NCBI GenBank assembly: GCA_016199025.1
Contig: JACQHM010000151.1
Location: forward strand, 1-6,614
Source: Candidatus Methylomirabilota bacterium
GTDB lineage: Bacteria; Methylomirabilota; Methylomirabilia; Methylomirabilales; JACQHM01
Length of the DNA stretch: 6,614 bases
Reading direction: 5' to 3'
Positions within the stretch are counted from its first letter, which is position 1. Every line of letters begins with the position of its first letter. The notes below the pieces were generated by a model. The model did no database searches, was not told where the DNA came from, and saw only the letters and a program-made list of their open reading frames with translations. Below, in pieces: positions 1 through 5,707 of this stretch. The position numbers were made by a program, and so were the translations under genes.

Positions 1-1406
1 CCGGGGTCGTCACCGTCAACGCCATCTTAGGCTACGCCGCTCTGATAGAGGGGAAGGAGATCCTGAACCTGGATCAGACCGGCCTGGCCCAGAAAGGAGG
101 CGCCGTCCTGGCCAGCCTCATCCTGGCCAAGGAGAAAAGCGCCCTGGCTGCCAACAAGGTAGGGATGGGGAAGGCGGATCTCTACCTGGTGCTGGACCTC
201 CTGGGGGGGGCCAACCCGGTGAACCTGGACCGCTTACATCCCGATCGGACGATAGCGGTGGTCAACACGACCCTGGTCCCCACGGGGGAGATGATCCGGA
301 ACGTGGATCTCTCCTTCCCGGATCTTACGTTCCTGAAGGGGACCATCAATCGTTTCACCCGCGCCGGGCGTAACGTTTTCGTAGACGCGGGGACCCTCGC
401 CGAAGGGCTCTTCGCCGATCACATGATGACCAATATCTTCACCCTGGGCGTTGCCTACCAGGCAGGACTCATCCCTCTTGCGGCGGGGAGCATCGAAGCT
501 GCCCTCCGCTTGAACGGGGTTCAGGTGGAGGAGAACATCCAGGCGTTCCGCTACGGGCGCCTCTACGCCCATACCCCGGCGCGGGTGGAGGCCTTGGTCA
601 AGCCATCCTTGCGGGGCTTTGCCGAGGAGCGGGCGGAGGCCCTGGCGCGGCTCCCTCAGAAGGTGCATCCCGCCTACGAGGCTCTCCTGGATCGTACTCG
701 TCCCCTGGACCAGGAGGCCAGGCGGATGCTTGCGATCCGCATCGCGGAACTGATCGAATATCAGGATGTCCGCTACGCTGAACAGTACGTGGACTTTATT
801 TTGAGGGTTGCCGACCAGGAGTCGGAGGCCATCCCAGGGCGCCACGATCTCACCCATGCGGTCATCTGCTCCCTCTACAAGCTGATGGCCTACAAAGACG
901 AGTACGAGGTCGCCAGGCTCTATCTAAAGAAAGACTGGCGCGAGCGGCTCCTCGGGATGTTCGACGAGCCCCGGTGGGTGATCTATCACCTCCACCCGCC
1001 TATCCTCCGTACCATGGGGCTGAAAAGGAAGATCGCCCTTGGTCCCTGGTTCAATGTTTTCCTTCGCCTCCTCTACTGGATGCGCCGCCTCCGGGGCACC
1101 CGCCTTGACCCCTTCGGCTCTCTGGTGGTCCGTCAGGAGGAGCGGCGCCTCATCCCGTGGTACAGGGAGGCAGTTGAGGCCGCCCTTGCATCGTTGGATC
1201 CCACCACCTACGATCTGGCGGTGGAGGTGGCGAAGGCGCCGGACAGAATCAGGGGCTACGAGTCCATCAAGACGGCAAGCGTGATGGGGGTTAAGGCGCA
1301 GGTTGCGACAGCGCTGGACCGCCTCCGGGAGGCAAGGGTGGGGGCGACGCGGGAGGAGGCGGAGCGGCAGGCCATCAAAGGGTATGAGCGAGGGGAGCGC
1401 CGGTAA
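1..1406 (+). CDS. Indolepyruvate ferredoxin oxidoreductase, fused form, C-terminal part (gamma-type domain + DUF6537); 5' partial
   Basis: The reading frame is open from position 3 and ends at TAA 1404-1406, giving 467 visible residues; the true start lies upstream. The window opens inside the family's GTGVVT motif (GVVTVNAILG seen), followed by LNLDQTGLAQKGGAV at visible residues 21-35, a hallmark of the POR gamma-type domain in fused IOR. Visible residues from about 230 to the end match DUF6537, with MAYKDEYEVARLY, LRGTRLDPFG and the late DRIRGYESIK. By family knowledge the fused enzyme is about 1150-1200 residues, with pyrimidine- and TPP-binding domains upstream of what is seen here. It oxidatively decarboxylates arylpyruvates from aromatic amino acids to aryl-acyl-CoA and reduces ferredoxin in the cytoplasm. 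ATG 165 is internal, not the start. A run of eight G lies at 203-210 but the frame is intact. The downstream RAM-domain gene follows after 41 bp, probably in the same operon. Confidence 0.9.
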   Translation, partial: GVVTVNAILGYAALIEGKEILNLDQTGLAQKGGAVLASLILAKEKSALAANKVGMGKADLYLVLDLLGGANPVNLDRLHPDRTIAVVNTTLVPTGEMIRNVDLSFPDLTFLKGTINRFTRAGRNVFVDAGTLAEGLFADHMMTNIFTLGVAYQAGLIPLAAGSIEAALRLNGVQVEENIQAFRYGRLYAHTPARVEALVKPSLRGFAEERAEALARLPQKVHPAYEALLDRTRPLDQEARRMLAIRIAELIEYQDVRYAEQYVDFILRVADQESEAIPGRHDLTHAVICSLYKLMAYKDEYEVARLYLKKDWRERLLGMFDEPRWVIYHLHPPILRTMGLKRKIALGPWFNVFLRLLYWMRRLRGTRLDPFGSLVVRQEERRLIPWYREAVEAALASLDPTTYDLAVEVAKAPDRIRGYESIKTASVMGVKAQVATALDRLREARVGATREEAERQAIKGYERGERR

Positions 1407-1433
1407 AGAGAAGGGACAAGCGATCCTTTTGCG

Positions 1434-1440
1434 AGGAGGT
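1434..1440 (+). promoter_or_regulatory. Shine-Dalgarno AGGAGGT that fixes the start of the RAM-domain gene
   Basis: AGGAGGT lies 7 nt before ATG 1448. It overlaps the in-frame GTG at 1439, so that GTG, which would give a three-residue-longer product, is very unlikely to be used. Confidence 0.8.
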
Positions 1441-1447
1441 GGAGGAG

Positions 1448-1681
1448 ATGGTCAGCGCGTACGTGCTCATCCGGGTAGTCCCAGGGCTTGAAGAAGGTGC
1501 CCTCCCCCAGATCAGGGTCATCCCGGGGGTCAAGGACATCATCCTGGTCTTCGGACGGTGGGACGCTATCGTGCAAATCGAAACAACGTCCCTCCATTCG
1601 CTGTCCCGGCTCGTCATCAACCAGATCCGGGGGATCCAGGGCGTCCAGGCGACGGAGACCCTTATCGCCGCCGAGATGTAA
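1448..1681 (+). CDS. Stand-alone Lrp/AsnC ligand-binding (RAM) domain protein
   Basis: This encodes 77 residues. The sequence MVSAYVLIRVVPG, then VIPGVKDIILVFGRWDAIVQIE, then LVINQIRGIQGVQATETLI shows the beta-alpha-beta-beta-alpha-beta ferredoxin-like fold of the AsnC_trans_reg (RAM) domain. The N-terminal helix-turn-helix of full Lrp proteins (about 150 residues) is absent, and the strong ribosome binding site just upstream shows that this is a complete short gene and not a truncation. Stand-alone RAM proteins form ring-like oligomers and bind amino acids or related small molecules. Its position 41 bp after the indolepyruvate oxidoreductase suggests it senses an amino acid or 2-oxoacid tied to that enzyme or partners with a DNA-binding Lrp; this is inference. 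It cannot bind DNA on its own by the usual route. The family call is firm, the role unknown. Confidence 0.85.
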   Translation: MVSAYVLIRVVPGLEEGALPQIRVIPGVKDIILVFGRWDAIVQIETTSLHSLSRLVINQIRGIQGVQATETLIAAEM

Positions 1682-1684
1682 GCG

Positions 1685-1701
1685 GTGACGTCTGACGTTA
1701 C
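1685..1701 (+). terminator. Short hairpin between convergent genes (weak terminator candidate)
   Basis: GTGACGT (1685-1691) and ACGTTAC (1695-1701) pair over 7 bp, with one G-T wobble, around a CTG loop. It sits between the RAM-domain stop (1681) and the TPR stop (1698-1700), so the two convergent operons almost touch. No T-tract follows on either strand, so it is a weak terminator at best. On the - strand the wobble becomes a mismatch, so it would favour the + transcript. Confidence 0.25.
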
Positions 1702-2018
1702 GCCCCTTCGAGGTCCCGGAGGGACTCCTGAAACTCCTCGGCCATACTCGGATGGTTGTGCTTCAAAGCCGTCTGGATCCCCTCCTGGTAGGCCCGGCGG
1801 GCCTCCTCGATCCGGCCAAGCCTCCGGAGGGCTTCCCCCAGCAACCGGTACGCCGCTCCCTCGTCCTCCTGCAATCGTAAGTAGGTTTGGAGGTGTTCGA
1901 CGACCTCGGGGTACTGCTCCAGTTTCATATACTCGTTGGCCAGCATGTAGTAGAGCACGGGGTCGTCAGGGTCGGTTTGGAGCATGGCCTTCAACATTTC
2001 AAGGCGCGAAGTTTCCAT
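1698..2018 (-). CDS. Small tetratricopeptide repeat (TPR) protein
   Basis: This encodes 106 residues. Two TPR units are readable: about residues 20-53 (VLYYMLANEYMKLEQYPEVV then EHLQTYLRLQ) and about 54-87 (AAYRLLGEALRRLGRIEEA then RRAYQEGIQTAL). A capping helix follows around HPSMAEEFQESLRDL. There is no signal peptide or membrane segment, so it is a cytoplasmic scaffold or adaptor. AGGAGG at 2025-2030 (read on the - strand) lies 6 nt before ATG 2018. The gene begins 13 bp after the GH57 stop, so the two are almost certainly cotranscribed, which hints at a link to glucan metabolism but does not prove one. The family is clear; no specific partner can be named. I recall similar short TPR proteins with a conserved HPSMAEEF-like tail in other bacteria, but the function is unknown to me. 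Confidence 0.88.
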   Translation of the reverse strand: METSRLEMLKAMLQTDPDDPVLYYMLANEYMKLEQYPEVVEHLQTYLRLQEDEGAAYRLLGEALRRLGRIEEARRAYQEGIQTALKHNHPSMAEEFQESLRDLEGA

Positions 2019-2031
2019 CGTGGGCCTCCTT

Positions 2032-4146
2032 TTACCCCAGCTCCCATCTGATCTCGCCTTCCCAGCTCTCCCCTGGATCTAGTTCTATACGCCAGTGGGG
2101 CATAACCGCCAGGCCCTGGAGCGTCCTGTCGTACCCTTGCTCCGATTGCGAGACGGTTCTGACAGGGAAGCACCAGAGGGCCGCCTCCTTGGAAAAGAAG
2201 AAGCGGAGGGTCAGAGGGGCCGCCTGATCCACGAGATGAAATTCATGGATCCCCTCCGCTGCCCAGGTTTCACCCAGGTCGCGGTCTTCTCCCGCCACAA
2301 TGAGCTTTCCTCTACCACGGGCGAGGGCAAGGGGGAACAGGTTTAGCTCGACGCCGAAGTGGAAGGTGAGAACCTCTCTGCTGGGGTTGGTGAGCCGGTA
2401 GTGGGCTGCCATCTCTCCTCGTGGCGAGAAGGAGAGCGCCTTTGAAAGGTAGAGGGCTTCGGTCCGTCCATCGGGGGAGGAGAGGTGCCCCTTCCTCTCC
2501 ATCATGAGCCTGCCGTCCTCGATCGCATAAGAAAAAGGCTGCTCCACGAAGTCCCCTAGCTCGCGAAGGTCCGAACGCCTGAACGCTTCGAGGCCGACAC
2601 CTTCCGGGAAGCAGTGCTCGATGAAGGCCCCCCGCTCGTAGGGATCATACATCAGGTCCAGCCGGATCTCCTCCTCCACCTCTTTTTTCAGCTCGTGGAT
2701 GCTTCCCACCTCACCCCCCTCGACGGGATGGCCTCCTTCCAGCCTCTCCCAGATCTGGCGATGGTAGGCCTCGAACCGGCGGGTCAACATGTTCAGGTAG
2801 TTCGTCTCGGGACCGAAGAGGGTATACTCCAGGAGCTTTCCCCCCGAGGCCGGGCGGATAAGGGAGGAGAACTCCGAGGAATGGACCCAGACCTCCTCCT
2901 TTCCATCAAAATCGAGGTCCAGGATGTCCCAGGACAGTTCTTCACCTGTCCGGAGGTGCTTTTCAGCCATGGCCAACCTCCGCCAGATCTCGTGCCGAAG
3001 GTGCGGGAGGTAGAGGCCGCCGAAGATGCCGTGCCAATAGGCATCGTTACATTGGGCGGCGTAGAGATCCTCCTTCGCCCGTTCGTCCTTCCCTTTCTCC
3101 TTTAGAAGGCGACTCAAGGCCAGCATCTTCTTGTGCATCCGGTTGGCCTCCGGGTACTTGACCAGGAAGTGCTTCCAGTGGCCCCCTCTGACGTAGGGAA
3201 AGAAGCGGCCGACCTCGTCCCCCAGCTTCGCTCGAAGCTCCTTTAGCTCCAGGCTCCTCTCCGGGGGAAGCGCCCACTCCTCCATCTCCATGTAGGAGGC
3301 GATGGGGAGGTAGCAGAGCCCCTTGGCCGGGACCTGTTCCAGGACCTCCGAGAAGGTCACCATCTCCAAGAGATCCCCTTCCAGCTTCTCCAAGAGGTCC
3401 AGGAAGGTCCGGAGCCATCCCTGCTCAAAGACCCATCCGTAGGTTCCCGGCCATCCCCCGAACTTCTCCCCGTCATCCACATAGATGGCCACTCCCCCTC
3501 CTTCTTGGGCGATCTGGTGCAGGTACTCGTTGAGCATTTCAAGAGGCCTGAAGGGGATCAAGTAGCGGAGCTTCTCGTTAATGGGGAAGATGGCGAGCCG
3601 CTTCCCCTCCTTTTCCGTCAGGTAGTAGCCGTGGAGGTCGCTCCTCCCGAAGCCGCTGACGAGGAAATGCCGGTCGTCCACTAAGACATAGGCCACACCG
3701 GAATCGGCCAGGTCCTCGACGATGTCCGGCTCCCACACCCGCTCGGTGAGCCAGAGGCCCTTGGGGGAGGCCCCGAACCGCCGCTCCAGGTAGTCCCGCA
3801 TCATCTGGATCTGGCCCTTTCGATCCTCACTGGGGATGGCGGCCAGGACCGGCTCGTAGAACCCCCCGAGCAAAAGCTCCATCCGGCCAGAGGCGACGAG
3901 GGTTCCGATTAGATCCATGATTGAAGGCTCATGCGCCTCGAACCATCTCAGGAGGGGACCGCTCGTGTGGAAGGCCAGTTTCAAGAAAGGCCGGTCCTTG
4001 ATCGTCTCCAGGAACGGTTTGTAGCAGGTTCGGACGAGCTTCTCGATGACGAAGTCGAAGTTGCCCAACGGTTGGTGGTTGTGGATCCCGAACAGGAAGC
4101 GGAGCTTCCGTTGGTGATTCTTTTCCCCTCCAGGGAACGTTTCCAT
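2032..4146 (-). CDS. Family GH57 4-alpha-glucanotransferase / alpha-amylase with DUF1925 and DUF1926 domains
   Basis: This encodes 704 residues, near the roughly 660 of the Thermococcus litoralis 4-alpha-glucanotransferase. The GH57 motifs appear in order: HNHQPLG (22-28), GGFYEP (94-99), WLTERVWEP (132-140) with Glu135 at the nucleophile position, YVDDGEKFGGWPGTY (222-236) with Asp224/225 at the acid-base position, and NDAYWHGIFGGLYLPHLR (367-384). The catalytic barrel covers about 15-320, the helical DUF1925 region follows, and the beta-rich DUF1926 runs from about 415 to the end. The enzyme cuts and transfers alpha-1,4-glucan chains and so remodels glycogen or maltodextrin. No signal peptide is seen, so it is cytoplasmic. 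The start at 4146 is backed by AAGGAGA (4153-4159, - strand) 6 nt upstream. It leads a two-gene operon with the TPR protein. Transferase versus plain amylase activity cannot be settled from sequence alone. Confidence 0.93.
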   Translation of the reverse strand: METFPGGEKNHQRKLRFLFGIHNHQPLGNFDFVIEKLVRTCYKPFLETIKDRPFLKLAFHTSGPLLRWFEAHEPSIMDLIGTLVASGRMELLLGGFYEPVLAAIPSEDRKGQIQMMRDYLERRFGASPKGLWLTERVWEPDIVEDLADSGVAYVLVDDRHFLVSGFGRSDLHGYYLTEKEGKRLAIFPINEKLRYLIPFRPLEMLNEYLHQIAQEGGGVAIYVDDGEKFGGWPGTYGWVFEQGWLRTFLDLLEKLEGDLLEMVTFSEVLEQVPAKGLCYLPIASYMEMEEWALPPERSLELKELRAKLGDEVGRFFPYVRGGHWKHFLVKYPEANRMHKKMLALSRLLKEKGKDERAKEDLYAAQCNDAYWHGIFGGLYLPHLRHEIWRRLAMAEKHLRTGEELSWDILDLDFDGKEEVWVHSSEFSSLIRPASGGKLLEYTLFGPETNYLNMLTRRFEAYHRQIWERLEGGHPVEGGEVGSIHELKKEVEEEIRLDLMYDPYERGAFIEHCFPEGVGLEAFRRSDLRELGDFVEQPFSYAIEDGRLMMERKGHLSSPDGRTEALYLSKALSFSPRGEMAAHYRLTNPSREVLTFHFGVELNLFPLALARGRGKLIVAGEDRDLGETWAAEGIHEFHLVDQAAPLTLRFFFSKEAALWCFPVRTVSQSEQGYDRTLQGLAVMPHWRIELDPGESWEGEIRWELG

Positions 4147-4161
4147 GCGAACTCTCCTTAC

Positions 4162-4222
4162 ACCCCCTCATCCACTCTCCCCCATCAAGGGGGAGGGAAC
4201 GGGTGGGGGTGGCACTCCACCC
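4162..4222. repeat. GC-rich palindromic repeat in the GH57 5' leader
   Basis: The repeat starts and ends with ACCCCC (4162-4167) and GGGGGT (4205-4210). Its core is CTCCCCC (4177-4183), loop ATCAA, GGGGGAG (4189-4195). An adjacent perfect hairpin follows: GGGTGG (4207-4212), loop CACT, CCACCC (4217-4222). The right half (4189-4210) matches 6089-6110 inside the secreted-protein gene at 20 of 22 positions, so this is a dispersed family with two copies in 6.6 kb. It lies 2 bp upstream of the GH57 ribosome binding site and would be in its 5' UTR, where the hairpins could affect translation or RNA stability. Confidence 0.75.
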
Positions 4223-4237
4223 AAAATCAGTGTGGTG

Positions 4238-4248
4238 GACTATTAGTC
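4238..4248. promoter_or_regulatory. Perfect 11-bp palindrome, possible operator for the GH57 operon
   Basis: GACTA-T-TAGTC is a perfect inverted repeat lying just downstream (in the - direction) of the predicted -10 box at 4259-4264, where a repressor could block transcription. It may be chance; no family-specific operator is recognised. Confidence 0.25.
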
Positions 4249-4258
4249 GTTGATGCGC

Positions 4259-4288
4259 ATTCTACCATCCCCTGCCGTGCTGGGGCAA
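4259..4288 (-). promoter_or_regulatory. Predicted sigma70-type promoter for the GH57-TPR operon
   Basis: Read on the - strand, TTGCCC (4288-4283, -35) is followed after 18 bp by TAGAAT (4264-4259, -10). A TG dinucleotide one base before the -10 makes an extended -10 element. The predicted transcript begins near 4252 and carries about a 105-nt leader that includes the 4162-4222 repeat. It is the best match in the GH57 upstream region. Confidence 0.4.
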
Positions 4289-4350
4289 GGTGGGACGTGA
4301 TCTGACCGCTTATCGCTTCGTTGAAGACCTCTTCAGAGAATGACATGCTT

Positions 4351-4500
4351 GAAGCCATTTCAGAACCCGCCCTCTGTCATTGCGAGCGACCGACGGGAGC
4401 GCGGCAATCTCGATTGTCCTGCGCTTTTTGCGATTGCGGAACCTGTTCCCAGCGATGCGAGGTCGCTCTGCTCCCCGCAATGGCGTTTTGAAATGGCTTC
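4351..4500. mobile_element. MITE-like 150-bp palindromic element with 16-bp terminal inverted repeats
   Basis: The left end GAAGCCATTTCAGAAC (4351-4366) and right end GTTTTGAAATGGCTTC (4485-4500) are inverted repeats with 15 of 16 matches. Inside lies a second inverted pair, GTCATTGCGAG (4376-4386) and CCCGCAATGGC (4474-4484), 9 of 11 matching. The left half contains the pattern GTCATTGCGAGC...GGCAATCTC, which I recall as a very widespread REP/MITE-type repeat in environmental bacteria. There is no transposase frame, so the element is non-autonomous. No clear target-site duplication is visible (flanks ATGCTT and TTGTCT). Short frames crossing it are not real genes. Confidence 0.75.
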
Positions 4501-4529
4501 TTGTCTAATCATGCGTGTTGCGGTATGAT
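4501..4529 (+). promoter_or_regulatory. Predicted sigma70-type promoter for the aspartyl protease gene
   Basis: TTGTCT (4501-4506, 4/6 to the -35 consensus), a 17-bp spacer and TATGAT (4524-4529, 5/6 to the -10) lead to a start near 4536, with a 5' UTR of about 34 nt before ATG 4570. The -35 begins at the first base beyond the inverted repeat element, so the element's insertion may have created or replaced the upstream part of this promoter. Confidence 0.45.
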
Positions 4530-4569
4530 CCTCCTGGAATTGTTGACCTCATCTCTGCAGGAAGATACT

Positions 4570-5010
4570 ATGGGTACGTTCCGCGTGACCATCGAAATTG
4601 GCGACCCCCAGGGGCAGCATTTTGAACCAGTGGACGCCCTCGTGGACACCGGATCCACCTACACGGTCGTTCCCGCGTCGTTGCTCCTCCATCTTGGCGT
4701 CACCCCCCATATCCGGGATACCTTCGTTCTGGCCGATGGGCGAAGGATCGAGCTGGACATCGGGCGAACCTGGGTACGGGTGGATGGGCGATCAGAGGTG
4801 ACCTTGGTGGTCTTCGGCGAGGAGGGGGCAGAACCCCTGTTAGGGGCGTACACCCTGGAGGGCTTGAGGCTGGCCCCTGACCCTGTCAGCCGCCGGCTCA
4901 TCCCTGTGCCCGGACTTTTATTGGGGCTCCCTTCACCTCCTGATCGGCCTTCTCGCAAGTGTCCGGCACCAGGAAAACTGAATGGCCCGTCAGACTCCTT
5001 GCTCGCTTGA
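4570..5010 (+). CDS. Clan AA retropepsin-like aspartyl protease
   Basis: This encodes 146 residues from ATG 4570, chosen because AGGAAG (4559-4564) sits 5 nt upstream and the family starts near this point. The frame also extends up to TTG 4501, but that stretch holds the predicted promoter. The active-site loop is ALVDTGSTYTVVP (residues 23-35) with catalytic Asp26. LADGRR (54-59) and the second hydrophobic motif EPLLGAYTLEGL (88-99) complete the single-lobed retropepsin fold, which would act as a homodimer. Relatives usually end soon after a VPGLL-type sequence; here the frame runs about 30 residues past VPGLLLG with a proline-rich tail, possibly from loss of the ancestral stop. There is no signal peptide. 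Substrates of these small bacterial proteins are unknown. The next gene begins 83 bp downstream. Confidence 0.85.
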   Translation: MGTFRVTIEIGDPQGQHFEPVDALVDTGSTYTVVPASLLLHLGVTPHIRDTFVLADGRRIELDIGRTWVRVDGRSEVTLVVFGEEGAEPLLGAYTLEGLRLAPDPVSRRLIPVPGLLLGLPSPPDRPSRKCPAPGKLNGPSDSLLA

Positions 5011-5093
5011 CAGCGCCATCTCGATCTGCTAAGAAAACCACGGGATCGGGAAGAAATCATCTTCCAAGAGGGATGAAAGCGGCAGGAGGCATC

Positions 5094-5348
5094 ATGGAGA
5101 AAGCTATCACCTTTGCCTGTCCAGAGGAGGTGCTTTTGACCCTGACGCTCTCACCGGAGGCGTTCGCCCAGGAGGTCCGGTTGCTGGCCGCCCTGAAGCT
5201 CTATGAGCAGGGGAGGCTTTCCAGCGGACTGGCCGCGAAGCTCGCCGGCCTCCCCCGGGCCCGCTTCCTCCTTGCCCTTGGGGAGCACAGGATCCCGCTT
5301 TTAGAGGACACCGACGAGGAGTTCCGGCGGGAATGGGAGCATGCCTGA
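5094..5348 (+). CDS. UPF0175 family protein (putative antitoxin)
   Basis: This encodes 84 residues. The start ATG 5094 is preceded by AGGAGG (5084-5089) 4 nt away; longer in-frame starts exist at 4959 and 5073 but add residues unlike the family. An N-terminal beta strand (MEKAITFACPEEVL) is followed by LLAALKLYEQGRLSSGLAAK and LAGLPRARFLLALGEHRIPL, the typical UPF0175 helices resembling a helix-turn-helix, and an acidic end EDTDEEFRREWE. Members are commonly found directly upstream of DUF3368/PIN-like toxin genes and are taken as their antitoxins and autorepressors. Here ATG 5341 overlaps the stop, but the frame it opens closes after 36 codons and does not look like a PIN protein, so the toxin is missing or degraded. 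Confidence 0.82.
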   Translation: MEKAITFACPEEVLLTLTLSPEAFAQEVRLLAALKLYEQGRLSSGLAAKLAGLPRARFLLALGEHRIPLLEDTDEEFRREWEHA

Positions 5349-5447
5349 GCCTCTATTATCATCCCAGCCTTATCTTGATAGCTCTCGGACCTGCCCACAC
5401 CTGTCTTCACTCACCTATCATCGCAGGGCGGGCCGCCGAAGAACTGC
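5349..5447. other. Non-coding gap after the UPF0175 gene
   Basis: No complete gene is seen. A 36-codon frame from ATG 5341 (ending TGA 5449-5451) has no recognisable domain. In the next frame, HPSLILIALG around 5359-5388 faintly resembles the N-terminal SPLIALA stretch of DUF3368 toxins, so this may be a toxin remnant. An 11-bp GC palindrome GGCGG-G-CCGCC (5427-5437) lies 10 bp before the -35 box of the next promoter and could be an operator. Confidence 0.3.
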
Positions 5448-5476
5448 TTGACAACCGGCGGAGGACATAGTAAAAG
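5448..5476 (+). promoter_or_regulatory. Predicted sigma70-type promoter of the secreted DUF7948 gene
   Basis: A perfect TTGACA -35 (5448-5453) is followed after exactly 17 bp by TAAAAG (5471-5476, 4/6 to the -10). It gives a start near 5483 and a leader of about 225 nt before ATG 5708, unusually long, containing the hairpins and terminator described separately. Confidence 0.5.
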
Positions 5477-5479
5477 TAG

Positions 5480-5606
5480 CCCCATCTTTTCGGGGAGGGC
5501 CCGGCCCACGCCGGAGGGGTGAAGGCAGGTCAAAAACGTGCTCCTGATTGACGATTGGACCTGAAGAGCAGGCCCTGGGGGATCGTTTATGCCCGCAGGG
5601 CCTTTT
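5480..5606 (+). ncRNA. Structured 5' leader, possible riboswitch or attenuator
   Basis: Successive stems can be drawn: CCCC (5480-5483) with GGGG (5492-5495); CCGGC (5501-5505), loop CCAC, GCCGG (5510-5514); CAGGTC (5526-5531) with GACCTG (5558-5563); then the terminator hairpin at 5570-5603. Aptamer-like stems ending in an intrinsic terminator about 100 nt before the start codon is the layout of transcription-terminating riboswitches. I checked by eye for the conserved core motifs of c-di-GMP, cobalamin, TPP, SAM, glycine and fluoride classes and recognised none, so the ligand, if any, is unknown. It could also be a free-standing small RNA ending at the terminator. Confidence 0.35.
5570..5606 (+). 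terminator. Intrinsic terminator inside the leader of the DUF7948 gene
   Basis: AGGCCCTG (5570-5577) pairs perfectly with CAGGGCCT (5596-5603). After one G-G mismatch, GGG (5579-5581) pairs with CCC (5592-5594), leaving a 10-nt loop. TTTT follows at 5603-5606, with more Ts to 5613. This is the strongest terminator shape in the window, yet it lies between a promoter and the gene, which points to attenuation. It could instead end transcription from the UPF0175 side. Confidence 0.6.
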
Positions 5607-5679
5607 CCGTTTGTTCGGCTTACGCGATCGGGTTTCCTTGTAGCGGCGCTCCTTTGGCGAGTAGTGGGACAGTAGCGCA

Positions 5680-5694
5680 GGGACCCAGCGTCCC
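5680..5694 (+). promoter_or_regulatory. Hairpin abutting the ribosome binding site of the DUF7948 gene
   Basis: GGGAC (5680-5684), loop CCAGC, GTCCC (5690-5694) ends immediately before AGGAGG (5695-5700), which is 7 nt from ATG 5708. The stretch 5607-5679 shows a GCGCT/AGCGC pair (5646-5650 with 5674-5678) but no gene. Confidence 0.35.
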
Positions 5695-5707
5695 AGGAGG
5701 AGGGAGG

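Noticed and set aside
234..857. Long 207-codon open frame on the - strand
   Set aside because: It lies opposite the oxidoreductase, whose own frame shows strong family motifs; the - strand translation has no recognisable domain.
1685..2227. 180-codon + strand frame opposite the TPR and GH57 genes
   Set aside because: Low-complexity Pro/Ser/Arg-rich antisense translation of two well-supported - strand genes.
2614..3105. 163-codon + strand frame
   Set aside because: Antisense to the GH57 gene and without any recognisable motif.
4340..4528. Small open frame of 62 codons
   Set aside because: It is made almost wholly of the 4351-4500 inverted-repeat element.
4659..5060. 133-codon - strand frame
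   Set aside because: Antisense to the aspartyl protease, which carries a clear DTG active-site motif.
5538..5564. Tiny leader-peptide frame (GTG, eight codons, MLLIDDWT)
   Set aside because: No convincing run of regulatory codons, a GTG start and only a modest ribosome binding site; too short to separate from chance.
5480..5570. c-di-GMP (GEMM) riboswitch
   Set aside because: A secreted surface-type protein made it worth looking for, but the conserved core sequences of that class are not seen.
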